Origin: Lumnitzera littorea
Taxonomy: Eukaryota > Streptophyta > Magnoliopsida > Myrtales > Combretaceae
Assembly (NCBI GenBank): GCA_024138015.1
Contig: JAMXBB010000008.1
Location: 7,818,263 to 7,882,262, forward strand
DNA: 64,000 bases
Direction: 5' to 3'
The notes below the pieces were generated by a model. It was not told where the DNA came from. It ran no database searches and worked only from the letters and a program-made list of their open reading frames with translations. Every line of letters starts with the position of its first letter. The stretch's first letter is position 1. The translations under genes were made by a program, and so were the position numbers. Below are positions 12,000 through 25,617 of the stretch, piece by piece.

Positions 12000-14900
12000 G
12001 CCATTCTATAATTGTAATAATTTGAGGGCAAGCTCGTATTATAGTTAGTATCACCTAATATTAGCAAAGTAGAATACCAATATGTATTTGGATAACTTCT
12101 TATCTAATTGTTAAAATTCGCAATAATTTCCTATTGTAGCTAAAACTAGATTTTATTGTAACATTTTTATTTTAACTCCAATTATCGCATTCTTATAGTT
12201 AATTTCTATTGTTTTCGGACATATTTTTCAATGGTGGAGTACATTTTAGAAGATGAGACCCACATTTTCTGTAGCATAATGGGATTATTACAATTTTTTT
12301 ATCATTTAGGCCAAATTATTCTTCTTTTGTCATTTTTGTGTCTTTTCAACTTTTTCTCCCAATAGGGCCTTGTATAAATTATTGTTAGGCCTTGATTAAT
12401 TTTGAGTTTATTGTTTTATGGGTTTTAATATTATTGGGACAACTTTCACTTTATATAGATTTCTAAATGAGTCTAATTATGCTCATGTCCATCTAAATTT
12501 TAAATAGGTCCTTCTAAATCATAGTGAACCTTCCTAAATTGTCATTAGGTCCTTAAATAAATATTGTTATATATATGTTTACAACTGACCTTAATCTCAT
12601 ATGGGTTGAATATGTGGTGTGTAGGATTAAATGAGCCTTTTATTTATTTTATCATTTCAACCCTTATTGGGCTTATCAAATTTACACTTTTTAGCCTATA
12701 CTTTAGTTAAGCTAAAATTTTAAGGATAAATTTTATGGGAGCGAGATCTAACTATGATGAGTAATTGGGCTTTTAGAGTCCATTGCATATCCAATTTCAC
12801 TTATCTGTTCATTTAAGTCCTAATTAGATATCTAACCTAATTAATCATAATGTAAACAACCTAAATTAACCTAAATTAGTTATTTTACATGAAAATAAGA
12901 ACATGATAAAATTTTACATGTTAATATCCTAGGCTTCTTTATGTCTTTAAATCATATTTACTATGGTCCATGTTTACTAGTTTGTTAGTTAAGGGCCTAA
13001 TTAACTAATTAACCAAAATAATCATCACTAGTTTCTTTTTTCTTTTTTTTTTTTTTTGCTTCTTCATTCGTCTTCTTCTTTTTTATTACATTTTACATTC
13101 AAAATTATATATATATAAATAAATGAATAATAAAATAATAACAAAATAACAAAACAACAACAGTTAAATAATAAAATAAAAAGAAAGAAATGAAAAATAA
13201 ATAAATAAATAAATAAGAGCTTTAGATATAGTTGGAGTGCGGGTTGGACCTTGAGTAGATTTTAGGTTAGGCTCAAGTCGACGGGTTGGACTTAGGTCAA
13301 GCTTTGGATTTAGATCTGGTTCCAAGGGCTTCAATGGCAGTAATAGCACAGTAGGGTGATTCTAAGCAATTCGAGTTAGGAAAAGGGAATTTGTGGGTAT
13401 TTAATTGGGTTGGGGGGGAAGGGGGAGAGGGTAAGGGGTATAGGCTTGATGCCATGGTGATTGGAGATTGTTTGGGCAGTGGTTAGAGAGGAGTGGTGGT
13501 GATAGTGTAGCTTGCCGTCATGCAATGGCTACTAGGGGCAAGGGAGGTGTTAGGTCAAGGGTTTAGGGATATGGGGAGTGTGACCATGGGGGTTAGTTTA
13601 GGCCTAGGGCAGTCGGTGATGGTTCGAGAAGGGGGAAGTGCGATGGTTAAGGCTCGGTGGTGGCAAGTTGGTGGTGCTACCAGTAGCTTCGGTAAGGGAC
13701 TAAAGTGGTTAGGTTGGGAAGCTTGCATAGTGAGGGTTTAACTGTAGTGGTAAGCTCGACTAAAGGTAGCTCAAAGAGAGAAATTCGAAGAGAGAGAGAT
13801 TTCAAATTTGGGAGTGAGGATTTATCCTTGCAAGTCATCTAATGAACTCTCCAACACTCTTTTTATACACAAAATCACCTTAGTAAGCGAAGAAAGCTTA
13901 AATTCGAATTAAATGAAATTTTAGTTTTTTTTTTTTAATTTTAGAGCTTGATTTAAATGCGTATTTGACTAAATTTGGATGCTTTTTTTATTTTAATCCA
14001 TAGTAGGTCATGTCTAGAATAGGAGTGGAGTAAGAAATCACGTTTGTGTGTATGGAATTTGTGCAAAAATTGAGGCCAAAGTGAAGGGGTTGAGTTTGTT
14101 TTATTGGAGAAAGTAGAGGAAAATGTAGGCAAAAGAAAGGAAAGGGAGAGAAAATGCTAACGTGGCGCTGACATGGTGCCACGTTAGCCAATCCAACCAA
14201 CCCAATATTACTATGTATCCCCACGTAGTCGTCCAACCCAATGCTACCATATATCAGGATACGTGGTGTAATGAGATCCTGACATGTAGTAATGCCGTAA
14301 GTGCAATGTGTTATCTGAAAAAATAAAAGACTTTTATGCCATTGCTAAGATTTGAACCCATAAGCTCATCCTTGAACCCATAATCCAATTCCAAGTCCAT
14401 GTGTTTTACCATTAGGTCATTAGTTTATACCTTATTCATATGTGCAATTAAATCGCATATATGGACTAGATCAGTCTTAACTAGATTCAAATCTAAATCT
14501 AAACCTAAACCCTACGGTCCCATTAAACTTATTTGGAATTTAAAAAAATCTATCCTATTAAATTGTTTTTTTTTTTTCTAAATTCCCTAAATCTTCTATT
14601 TTTTCAATCTTCTATTTTTTGTGACTTTTTCAATTTTCTAAATTTTTTCAATTTCTTATTTTCTAAATTTCTTATTTTTTTTTATTTCTTCCTATTTTCC
14701 TATTTTTTTATATTTATCCTAGATTTCTTATTTTTTTTGTGCTTTTTCTTATTTATCTATTTTTTTTATTTTTCTAAACTTCTTATTTTTTTGGATTTTC
14801 TTTAATTTTCTTTTTTTTTTTTTGGTGTTTTTCCTGATTTAGGATCCCTTATCTAATATGAATAAAATAAAATAAAAGAGGTAAAAATTGGGTGTCTATA
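12000..14900 (-). mobile_element. Tat/Ogre-type LTR, minus strand
   Basis: Read on the minus strand it starts near 14,900 with (TG)TAGACACCCAATTTTTACC, the start type seen at 62,760 and 33,425. There follows an A-rich tract (14,560-14,820). Next comes a conserved segment around 14,300-14,440 that includes GACCTAATGG and GGGTTCAAATCTTAGC, matched at 63,060-63,150. Last is a segment at 13,990-14,200 matched at 33,880-34,080. A minus-strand TATAAAA lies at 13,861-13,867. Downstream is a G-poor C/A-rich leader (13,400-13,750) and then 'gggcct'-word DNA. The far end near 12,000 abuts the chromovirus LTR and is not sharply defined. The ORFs here are not genes. Confidence 0.65.
13861..13867 (-). promoter_or_regulatory. 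Candidate LTR TATA box
   Basis: TATAAAA on the minus strand, at the expected place in the minus-strand Tat-type LTR: after the U3 that matches 33,880-34,080 and before the C/A-rich leader. Confidence 0.45.
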
Positions 14901-15248
14901 ATAGGAAAATGATCATTTTTTCTATCATCATCGAAGTATCGATATTTGGTTTAATATCCTAATTATTACTCCTATTGGGTTATCATGTATGTTAGGTTAG
15001 TATTTCAACAAGTAGAAGATTAATCTAGTTTTAAGGTAAGCAACCAAGTTCAAACATGTTAAGCATGATATATTCCAGTAGAAAACAATACTCGAAGTTC
15101 AACTCCCAATCATTTATCAGTATCACAAGCATATATATAACATATGTACAGATAATCTAGTTACAACCACAAATAAGCACTCTTAATTCTTCACGTATCC
15201 TAATATGATACTCTAACATGTTATTAAGCATCAATCGAACTTACCTAA

Positions 15249-18181
15249 TGTTACACCCTAAAGCTGCATAGTCACAATAGTCTTACTGTATAAACTAACC
15301 TATGATAGTAACAAATCTCATAGTCCTTACCAAAGATTAAATTTACATAAGGCGTCCACGACTTCTCACTTTAAAGTAAACAATTTAATTAAAGTTTAAG
15401 TTGAAGTTTACATAAAAAGGTAGAACCAACATTCATATATACATATATATATATATGTATGTATGTATTTACTTCCATATTATCTTAAAATCCCAGGAAT
15501 TTACACATACTACAGTAGTTAGCTAACTTACATCTCACACATTAGTTCATATACCTAAAGTACTATCAAGACATTAAAAAGACTCGATCATATATACATT
15601 TGATCCTTACTCTCCATGGCTTCAAAAGAGAACTAATATCCGGATAATTATATTGCAACATAGTAATCAAAAGTCAGAACCTACAAGAGAATCTATATGG
15701 GTATGAGTAACTACAGCTTAGTAAGTTAAGTTAAAAACTTATGAAAGTATAACAAGCACAAAAAAGGTTATTAGACAATTAATTATATGCAATGCAACAA
15801 GCAAGTGTTATCACACAACTTGGTTCGGTTCGTTATGAATTCAGAGTAATTTTACCTACTTTAATCCAGGTTGAAGAGTTTCCATTAATGCAATAGCTTA
15901 CATCCAAACCCAAGCTTGTTCAATGGAGACACTGCTTCCCCCAAGACTATCCTTTAAACCAATGCCCTCATCCTTACCTTAATCTCCTCTCTTGTCACTT
16001 AGTTCAATTAAAGATGAGAAAAAGACCCTTATGCTTTCTAACACTATCTTTTTTTAAAGTGTCTGTGTTTGGTTGGAGAATCTTAATGATTTCTTAAAGG
16101 ACTGCAATGCATGTCAAATTAGTATATTTAGGTTGGTTATGATTAGGCATGGTTTAGGGTGATCAAACAATTTCACACCAATCCATACACATCAATCACC
16201 AAACATAACATAGGATTCAACACGAAATCAAATAATCAAGCACATGCGTACATAACTACTTACAAACACAATCAAATACAATCTAAGTCTCCGAGTGCTC
16301 TAAAATAGTACTTCAAAATATAACAAAGTATTAAACCCAACTTACTTAGAATCCTTAGTTACTCACTTAACCAACTGTAGGTCGACTCGTCTTCATGTAT
16401 CCTATAATATAAATACGCTCTTTAGTATTTATATCTTGATGATATGTATATATATATATATTCTAAGTAATGATTTAACTCAATTCTTCATATATAAATA
16501 TTATTCACTATCGATTTATTCTAAGTTAATTCTAGGTTCAGTTTCTGAATTCGATTCCGATTTAGGTTTTAATTTAGTTCTAATAATGAGTATTATACAT
16601 AAATCTTAAAAATGCGATTCGAACACTAATGTGAAATTAATGATATTAGGCTCGAGTATCCTAATTATCACTTTTAGTCCTAAATCAGTATTTGATTCTA
16701 CTTAGTACACTTGAATCCTTATTAGTGTACCGAATTTATTCCCGATATGAGAAAATTTTACATTTTTCATATAATTACCTAAATTTAAGTTTTGTACTAG
16801 ATTTAATATGTATTAATATTATTACTATATTATCCATTTTAACTTAATATTTTATATTTACTAAAATTCCAATTTCACATATTATCAAAATTACCTATAT
16901 TTGCTACATAATCCCCCTAAAAATCACATATAACTCCTTAAATAACATCATTATTATACCATATCAAATATGAACATCTTAAAATTCCTAATTATGTACT
17001 CAATCAGTAATATTCAATTAATCATTAATTAACCACAAAAATCCCTAATTAAATACATGTTTTAGGGGCCTAAAAATCACTTAAAATTTTCAAAAATTAA
17101 TTTCTAAAAAGGGGTTTCGTGGCATTGTTCTGTATCACCTAAATAGTTTATAAAAAAAAAATTGAGCCCAAAACTATACCCTAAGCCTATTTATTTCTAA
17201 TTCAAAACATGTTCAGTTTTGCATAATTTCTTAAGCACCTTATATTTATAAATGTAATTAACTCTAATCAATATTTTTTCTTAAGTCTACATACAATAAA
17301 ACATAACAATAATAAAATTCATAATTCTTTGGATGAAATTAATAATTTTAATAAATTTCACAAAATCGGACTAAATTTGGGACTCATTAGACTTTTGAAC
17401 TTCTAGCTACCAATGGCGGTCTATGGTATGTCAACTGGTGCAGGTAGTAGGTATAGGGTATGGTGGTGGTGGTGGTTCGGTTCCAGTTGGTAATGAGTCG
17501 TAGGTTCGATCCAATTGCTCGTATTGCATAGATTTTTTATAATTTTTTGTGATTCTCTCTAATTTTCTAAAATCCTAAACTGACCAAATTAGCTTCCGGT
17601 AGAGTTTAGCTATTTATAGGGCTCTTAGGTGTTTTAAGTGCATTAATTAGAGTTGACGTGCATTATCCTCTTCCAAATTGACTTTTTAAGTGTGTGAATT
17701 TAATTGGATATTTTTTTTCTCTTCTTCCCTGACCTACCACAACTCAATTTTAGACAATTTCTCACTTCTCTAATTTTTTTTTCCTTGATTTTTTTAATAA
17801 TTTTCTTTAATTATTTATCGATTTTCTAGCCATTTTCAAGCATTTTAGGTTATTTCGCGTATTTTTACCTATATATAAATACATATGGAGTATAAGTAAA
17901 TACTCTTAATATTATTTATGTTATTCTATGATTTTTAGTACGCATATAATTTATTTTTAGTGACTTGTTATTAATCGGAATTCATTTTACGCATTTCCAA
18001 TAAATAACAAATAATATACTTAAAATTTGATATTATAATATTCTATTATTTTATTACTTATCTTCTTAAATTAAATTTACGAGATCACATTTACTAATAT
18101 TTCTAGGTTTGTTTATAATTTAAGCTCCGATCACCCTAAACTTTACATACTAAATTTGATTCTACGGTTACAGGGCTTACA
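15249..18181 (-). mobile_element. Chromovirus-type LTR, minus strand
   Basis: On the minus strand it starts TGTAAGCCCTGTAACCGTAG at 18,181 (compare TGTAGACCCTGTAAATATTG at 52,456) and ends GCTTTAGGGTGTAACA at 15,249, giving TG...CA. It contains AATTTAGG/TAAATATA-rich U3, a minus-strand TATA box (CCTATAAATA, 17,611-17,620), and the reversed 'cttagtaagtt' motif near 15,715. No flanking 5-bp duplication is clear (cctaa against tttag). No coding region is present. Confidence 0.55.
17611..17620 (-). promoter_or_regulatory. Candidate LTR TATA box (CCTATAAATA)
   Basis: A good plant-type TATA sequence on the minus strand, placed between the U3 and the leader of the 15,249-18,181 LTR. Confidence 0.45.
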
Positions 18182-19675
18182 TTTAGGGCTTACACTTGAT
18201 GTGTATACAAGTTAATCTTGCTTCTCATGCTCAATCCCATCAGAAACTCCTAGCAACCAACATAAAAATTTCAGTTTTTGCTAAATAAAAGGTATATGAT
18301 CTCTTTTTAATGTTTACTATATAGTTTTGATTTAGTTTAGGCATGTTTATTAAGCCTTTTGTTAAGTATCTAAACAGTAGTGTTAACACAATTTTCATTT
18401 TGAAACCCTTGGAAGAAGTATTAGAAAATAGTTTTGTTAATTAGTAACTTTCTGAAGAAGTACCTAAAAGCAACTTTACTAACTAAGAACTATGCAGTCA
18501 ACCTTCTAATGCTATATCAATTAAGTATTTTATATCAAGCAACTCTTTGATCAAGTCTTTGAACCTAAGATTAACTCATTTTATTAACAAACTAACCTTC
18601 TAAAGAACTCTCTAGATAGGGTTATCTTAAAAGTTTACTCAATGCAACTAATTCCAGTATCATATTTCAAATTATAGTCATGCTAAAACATGATTATACA
18701 TTAGGTTTATCACATCAAGTAACACTATATGACTCAATTCTCCATATTCTCATATTTACCTCTTTAATGCTTTAAATCCATATCTTAACAACTTGTACAT
18801 ACCTTAACCTCAACTCAATCCACATAACTCTAGATCATTCTTCATAATATAATATAATCCAAATAAACTCCAGAACTTGATATTAAAGCTTTTCACTAAG
18901 CTAATTATATAGAATCTTCAAGAAAATAGTGTTTTTCACTGAATTTAAATGTTAAAAAATCTCTAAAAATTATAGAAAACATTTTTGTCCAAAAAATCTT
19001 CATGTAATATTTATATATAATATAAGGTCATCCTAGAAAAATTTTGGTTTTGAAACTATGTCAATATGGTCATTAAAAACAACTTTGAAAATTGATTAAT
19101 TTCGTATGATTTCTCAAAAAGGTCTTATACCCGATAAAAAGTTTTACCATTTGATATTTTTCTTTAAAAGTACATGTAAGAACATGTTAGAATAAATTTT
19201 TTCATAATTTTTTTGAAAATAAATTAATATTTTTACAAATTAAAGGAAAATCATATAGAAATTTCCACCTATTGGAATCGTGTCCATTTAGCCATCAACA
19301 ACCTCCCTTGGTTGAGGTTGCCAACCACTTTAGAGGCTACCACCATTATTAGGTAGCGGTGGTGATGGACCTTTAGGTAGCCTTCGGAGATGGGTTCCAC
19401 TAATTGGTTTGGTTTGTGCAGTGTTGATTCTAAATTTTTTGAGAATTTTTCCTTGATGTTTCTTCCAATTTCTACAATTTTCCTAAAGTCCTAAGAGACC
19501 AAGTGATACTCTGGATAGAATTAGTGATGTTTCCTAGGTTGTAAGGTATAAAATGGGAATTTTCTCTCTCTAACAAGCTTAAATATCCTTAGTTTATTCA
19601 TTGCTAAGTGTCTTAATATAGCCTAATCCACCATCAACTGTCTAATTTGGTATATTACACCTTAAACAAAGTGAA
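18182..19675. other. Unresolved LTR-derived DNA
   Basis: No gene. The stretch at 19,260-19,560 resembles 17,400-17,640 in composition and word order (gtggtggtgg-type leader followed by A/T-rich sequence). It is therefore probably a diverged LTR of the same class whose borders are lost. Confidence 0.35.
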
Positions 19676-20940
19676 TGTAACGACCCTAAAGAGAGTTTAG
19701 CAGGATTACTTAAAATTTTCATATCATGCGTACATCCATAATACGAAACTCACCTTGTAAGTAAGAGATTATAAGACACCAATTAATTAATCACTAGGGC
19801 TTTCAAATCTAATTTATTAACTTATCGTAAAATATAAATAATTATGGCTATCCAATATTCCACGGTCCATCAGAATCGTAAATAATTGATATCCCCTACC
19901 AAATAATAAGATAAGGTATGCCATTCCTAAAATTTCTATAACTTATTAAAGATACCGAAATTTAACTAAGAGATTTTTTAATTACACACAATGTTGTAAA
20001 TCTAATTTACAAATCTTTCTTTTTTTCTAATTCTGACATTCCATTATACCATTCAATTGTCGTACTCTACACTTGACTCCTATCCTAATCCTTACTATCA
20101 ATCGACTAGCAAAGGATAACCGTTGGGGAGTAAGCTAAACAAGCTTAGTGAGATATTCCTCCTATTACACCTTTCAAGTAAAAGAAAAAGCAAGCAAGTT
20201 AAATTAACAACCATATGAATGTAAACAAATCATATGTGATGCAGCAAACATGTATATATAGCCATCTAGAAACCATAAATAGCTTAGATTTTTACCCTCC
20301 ACAGCTAGGGTTGGAGCTGATGCTTCGTCAAACCTGGGTTCCAATCACATCAACTTCTAATCCACCAAATAGCCTTATCTATTGTGGTGATTAGGAAATA
20401 TTATTTTATCATATAAGTAATAATATACCACTCAGTAAATGTTATATAAGTTCAAATTTTCTCACTTTTCATAATTTTATATTAGTATATTGTTATATTA
20501 CAATTTAATTGTAATATCTATGTATGGTAAGATAAATAGTTATAAGACATTATAAGTTAGACAAGTAGTAGAGTTGTGTAGAAGATATTGAAATTACACA
20601 TTTAATTCACTAACTTGACCATTAAAACTTTAGCTCAACCATAGTATAGTTACTCTATAAATGTATTAGGTGTGTATGTGTACATATATATATAATTATT
20701 TTAATTCTTGTAGATGTATGATCCCATATTATTGTTATTGTCATTATTATTATTATTATTAGCTATTATTGTTATTATTTCATACTACTATATTATAGTT
20801 ATTACATTTTATATATTTAATTATTTCTACATATAGAAGCATATCTCCTTTAGATTGTTGGACTTTTAAGCACACATATATATGCATGTATATAAAACTT
20901 TGACTTTTCGAATGATTTCTTGCCATACAATTATACCTTA
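19676..20940 (-). mobile_element. Partial chromovirus-type LTR, minus strand (3' end)
   Basis: TGTAACGACCCTAAAG at 19,676 is the reverse complement of a GGGTCGTTACA-type LTR end. The next about 100 bp (cttaaaattttcatatcatgcgtac, then ccttgtaagtaagagattataag) align well with 45,487-45,600 and, reversed, with 54,590-54,706. The aagcttagtgagatattcc motif is at 20,140. Similarity fades in A+T-rich DNA after about 20,450. Confidence 0.6.
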
Positions 20941-21860
20941 TGATATGTGCTTATTGGATTCTCTCTATAGGAAATCTATGTGTACATTTGTAAATAATTA
21001 GATCTATACATTTAATTATATTCTTTGAGGGCTTATCCTAATTATCAATCTATAGGGTCATATCGCTTAAATATCTTAGTTGTCCTACCTATCTTTCTCG
21101 GTTTATCCTAAATATTTAATCGCGTATGATTTTTTCATTTTAAATCTAGTTTTAAGAGTTGAGACTTGCATTTTATAGTATTGGCCTAGACAATTACGAA
21201 TTTTACAATATTAAGCTCATTCACCTTTCAATTTCTTCTTATGGACTTTTTTCGAAAATTTTATTAATTGGGCTTTAACTAAATTTCATTAATGGGCTTA
21301 AAATTACATGGGCCTAACTTTTACCTATTTTAATTCTCAAGGGCTTAGTTGAGGATTCGAAGAATTTCTATTGAGCAATTTTATATCAAATTTTTATCCA
21401 TACCTATATTGGTTTTTTTTTTTTAATAAATAATGGACTTTCTAAATTTTTAGGTTGGCCTAAATAAATTTATTAAATTTTTCATTTTTCTGTTTTCTTC
21501 ACTTTGTGGGCCTAAGTCTGAATTATATTCCCTTAATGGGCTTATTCTCAATTTTTCCTTTTTTTTTTCAATTCTACACTCATATGGGCCTAAATCACTT
21601 ACTTATTTTTACTCATATTTTAAGTAGACCAAGTTTTTGCATACATTTTTCCTTAGAGTAGATTTAATTGTAGGCTTTATCATGGGCTTCTATGTCCATT
21701 TTACCTTATTTTCACATATTAATGCATTTAAGCCTTAATTTGCTAATTATTCTAATTAATCTTGCTATAATTATCCTAAAAGAATTTCTAATTATCTATT
21801 TTACATAAAAAAAAAATTTGGGTTCAATTTTGACGGTTGACTATATGTTTGCTTCCAAGG
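20941..21860. mobile_element. Tat-type LTR fragment with recurrent 'gggcctaa' words
   Basis: Words such as 'tgggcctaaa', 'gggcttaa' and 'atgggcttattctc' recur about every 80-120 bp from 21,270 to 21,720, as they do at 12,340-12,700. This marks it as a fragment of the same LTR class. There are no coding signals or sharp borders. Confidence 0.4.
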
Positions 21861-22241
21861 AGATTTCTTGTGATGTTTGTTAAATTTTTTTATTTTACAT
21901 ATTTTACTAATTATAAGTAATTCCAATATATATTTATGTTAATATTCTTAAAAAACATAAATAGAGAAAATAATTTTTGAGAATATATATTCATGAATTT
22001 CGACTTAAATACATGTATTTATATAAATATACATGCATTTAGCCTTTTATTGTTAAATTGTTAAGAAAAAATAATACATAAATATATTTATGTATAGACA
22101 TAACATTTTTGAAATACAAAAAAAGTATACACATATTATTCATATGCTATTGTTCTAAGTTAAGGAAAATCAACACACACACACACATATATGCCTAGTA
22201 TACTTCCTACAAATTCCTACCCTTATACATGTGTGTGTGCG

Positions 22242-22272
<31 letters not shown>

Positions 22273-23089
22273 TACATTGCATGTTATTATATTCAAGTAA
22301 AAAATTAAAAATACGTTTGGGGAATCATCATATAGTTTTTGGCCCATACATGTATATTAACCAAACTTTTGTGCTAAGTTTTAATGAAACTACTTCACTC
22401 ATATGATATAAGAATAACTTTTACATTTTTGGTCTTATTCATGTCGTCAAACTTAAATATGTGTACAACTCTTATTGTACATTCATTTACTTCCTCAAAT
22501 ATACTAAAACAAAAGAAATATGTAGAAAAGTTGAAATGAAAGAAACCAAGAAATAGAAAGAATAAAATGCAACAAAAGAAGAAAAGACTAATGTTTACTT
22601 TTTGAGGAGGGTTTTAATGGTAAGTTATTAAAGCTCCTTGTTGTCAAGTGATTTTGGTGTAGAGCTTTGATCTTGCAAAAGCATGAACAAAAGACTAAAG
22701 CAATATCGAAGCTAGTCCGGTATAGCCACTTTGATACTTAAGTAAGTGATTGTTTTCCTTCCCTTATTTATAAGCAAATGCTTGGTGTTTGTAATACAGA
22801 TAATCATTAGTTGTGGACCACATGATGATCTTGTAATTAAGCACATGCCTAAAAAATTGGAGTAGTGGGAGGTTGTGTAATAAGATTATGCAATGTCACA
22901 ACTGTTCGTGCTACTCTCCAAATTTAAACTAGATATATAAATAGGCTGCACTTCGAGGCCCATTAAATAGTTTAAGCCCTTGTTGGCCTTAACTAAAAAT
23001 AACATCAGTTGACATCTCAACAATTGAGATACTGAGTAACATTTGAGGGCAAAATCAAACTATCAACGTTTGCTACACCACACCACCCA
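21861..23089. other. A+T-rich spacer, unclassified, with (AT)n
   Basis: No gene. It includes an (AT)n tract at 22,245-22,272. A TATA-like gatatataaataggc near 22,930, followed by a G+C-richer stretch, could be another LTR promoter, but no partner copy is found in the window. Confidence 0.35.
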
Positions 23090-23132
23090 ACCCCCCCCCC
23101 CCCCTCTCCCTTCAGCCTCTAGAGAGTAGCAC

Positions 23133-23176
<44 letters not shown>

Positions 23177-23560
23177 NNNNNNNNNNNNNNNNNNNNNNNN
23201 NNNNNNNNNNNNNNNNNNNNNNNNNNNNNNNNNNNNNNNNNNNNNNNNNNNNNNNNNNNNNNNNNNNNNNNNNNNNNNNNNNNNNNNNNNNNNNNNNNNN
23301 NNNNNNNNNNNNNNNNNNNNNNNNNNNNNNNNNNNNNNNNNNNNNNNNNNNNNNNNNNNNNNNNNNNNNNNNNNNNNNNNNNNNNNNNNNNNNNNNNNNN
23401 NNNNNNNNNNNNNNNNNNNNNNNNNNNNNNNNNNNNNNNNNNNNNNNNNNNNNNNNNNNNNNNNNNNNNNNNNNNNNNNNNNNNNNNNNNNNNNNNNNNN
23501 NNNNNNNNNNNNNNNNNNNNNNNNNNNNNNNNNNNNNNNNNNNNNNNNNNNNNNNNNNNN
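23177..23560. other. Assembly gap (384 N) between homopolymer runs
   Basis: Unknown bases are preceded by a poly-C run near 23,090-23,104 and a T run of about 41 bases up to 23,176, and followed by 15 C from 23,561. The reading frames that cross it consist of undefined residues and are not genes. The gap lies upstream of the PF04195-like remnant, so its true 5' context is not known. Confidence 0.97.
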
Positions 23561-24240
23561 CCCCCCCCCCCCCCCTCCAGCCACCAAACCACCCCCCCCA
23601 ACTCTTGTGGTTGAGAATTTGACTATGGAAGTAACTAAGATTCAATGCTCAACTAGAGTAGTCAAAAGGCAAAGGCTAAAATCAAGTATTCGCCAAATGC
23701 TAAGTAACACATCAGTACTCAATATGGGTTATCTTTCAAATTATTTGCATGTGATTTTTTTTTTTTTAAAATGCATCGTATCGGGTCCCAAACGAAAGGT
23801 CACAACCTTTTAACTTTCCTGCTCATTCACTTTTCTGCAATGGCATACATAACAACCATCAAATTAGCTTTTATTGCACTAAAAGGTTTGTTAATTGTTA
23901 GCGGTACGATATCCCTTAGATGTTTGACTTTGACACTCATCATCTAAATATACTTGATCATCTAATCAAAGCCTACATCCCTATTAGGAGTGCATTAGAA
24001 TTTTAGGAGGGGATCACCCATGTATAAGAAGCTTTTTTATTCTAATTAACATTTTCTACTCCTCTCTATTCATATCCCCTTTAAAAATTTTCCTTTACTT
24101 TCAAGATTTCTTTTTGCGAGTTCCTATCCAAATAAAGAACGACTTTCTTGTGTTGTTGTATGATCTTTGACAACTTTACTTCAAGAAGTGTGGTTTGAAG
24201 CATCATTTGTCAACTTATTTATTCAGATTCTAAAGCGATT

Positions 24241-25074
24241 ATGTCTGAGGCTACTTCCACCCCCTCCCCCCCCAACCCCACCTAAAGAAGGATTGATTCA
24301 GCATCTTCATCTAGTAGTTCAACATACAACATAATGGAGCGATGGGAAAAGCTTGCTCAACTACCTGGATGATAGGGTAGGAATGTTAGCTAGTAGGTAT
24401 TTATAGAACAACGTAGTTTACAACAATGATTCTCTAGATAAAGTAGTGAGTGGTGCCATTAGGACACTTGTTGTAAAATATAATAAATACTAGTAAGATC
24501 TCCCTAATGCATGGCATTTGTGTAGGCCGAGGGAAGATGAAAGGGTATGTTTTCCAATAGACCGTAAATTTCATTTATATTTGAAATATCTTGATTTTGG
24601 GTTACATCTTCCATTCTTAGCTTTTCAAAAAAGGTTCTTTAATTATTTTCAAGTCGTGCTGAGTATGTTTTCTCCTAATACTTATAGGCTTCTCGTTGCA
24701 TTCGAGATTATATATGAAGAAATTGAGGCTAGGGATATACTTGAATTATTTAGATATTTTTTCTCAATATGGAGATAGCCTAATGGTTGGTATTTTGTGG
24801 TAGCTCGACATGGGTGTGAATTTATGGAAGAGTTAGAGTCTAAAATTCACAAGTGGCACGAGAAGTATGTATTGATTAGGTTAGATGAGGAGTTGGATTT
24901 TTGGATTCAATGGACCAGGCCTATCCGTACTAAGGACATTGAATTACTATCAAATGATGCCACCACTACCAAGAAGATTCAAGCAAGATGAGGCAATAAG
25001 ATATTCTTCTAGAATGCTGAAAGGATTATATCTTGACATGAAAAAGTGGAACCAATTTTTTCAACAACGAAGGT
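24241..25074 (+). pseudogene. PF04195-like 'putative gypsy type transposon' protein, broken
   Basis: From ATG at 24,241 the frame reads MSEATSTPSPPNPT and stops. After frameshifts, 24,518-24,778 reads PREDERVCFPIDRKFHLYL, then LDFGLHLPF, then LSMFSPNTYRLLVAF and EIIYEE, followed by GWYFVVARHG (just after 24,778) and KWHEKYVLIRLDEELDFWIQ (24,858-24,917). The order 'ER.C.PP...', 'GL.FPL.PF', 'L.PN..R...GF', 'GWYY...R' is the pattern I know from plant PF04195 proteins. These are gag-like proteins of non-autonomous gypsy elements. At least one frameshift and several stops break it. It ends at a splice-donor-like AAG/GTAAGTG (25,070-25,077), directly before the LTR remnant at 25,115. Confidence 0.6.
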
Positions 25075-25114
25075 AAGTGTTAGACTACTACTATGTGGTA
25101 TAATCTTGAATAGT

Positions 25115-25597
25115 GGGTATGTACGTACTTTTAGGGCAATGTAAAAAATGAAAAACTTGTTTTTTTTTTTTCCATTTTAGTTTAAATTATTTAATTTAGT
25201 CTAATTCATTAACTAGTGATTGAATTTCATTTTATAGGGTAATTTTGAAAAGTGATTTCAAGAAATTAAATCTAAATTAGGAAAGTTCATGGTACCCATA
25301 AGAGATTAAAAAACCTAACCCTCGAACTTGTTTCTTTGGGTTTTCAAAATCTTTTTATATGAAATTAGTTTTCCTCGCACAAACTAGTATCTAGATCAAA
25401 ACCAAATCTATTCATTTGGTTTTGACTTAAACCATTTCCCGACCCTAATTGAGTGATGACTTGAAAAGCTTATAAAACTCTTTTAAAAAGCTAATTTTCT
25501 TTAAATCTTAGTTGATGATCAATATTAAATCGATAAGGTTTAGTATTGATCGATTTAGGGAAAACTAATAAAAACTGAGAAAAAATTAAGCTCGACA
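25115..25597 (+). mobile_element. 3' end of the 5' LTR of a LARD-like element
   Basis: About 480 bp align closely with 35,905-36,384. Examples are ccattttagtttaaattatt, cattaactagtgattgaat, ttcatggtac.cataag and the shared end tagtattgat..gtttagggaaaactaataaaaact. This 5' copy ends gctcgaca at 25,597, followed by a primer-binding site. The first about 2.4 kb of this LTR are missing upstream, where the PF04195-like remnant lies instead. The 5' LTR is therefore truncated or rearranged. Confidence 0.75.
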
Positions 25598-25600
25598 AGA

Positions 25601-25617
25601 TAGCGACTCCATTAGGG
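25601..25617 (+). promoter_or_regulatory. Probable primer-binding site (Tat/Ogre-like)
   Basis: TAGCGACTCCATTAGGG, three bases after the LTR end, differs only by transitions from the TGGCGACTCCACTGGGG-type site that I recall from Tat-lineage elements. A similar site (60,419) follows the other LTR end in this window. It would prime minus-strand cDNA from a tRNA 3' end. Confidence 0.5.

Noticed and set aside
15244..18186. Target-site duplication for the LTR at 15,249-18,181
   Set aside because: The flanks cctaa and tttag do not match.
23063..23645. ORFs of 160-177 codons crossing the N gap
   Set aside because: They consist of undefined bases and homopolymer translations (poly-Lys, poly-Gly).
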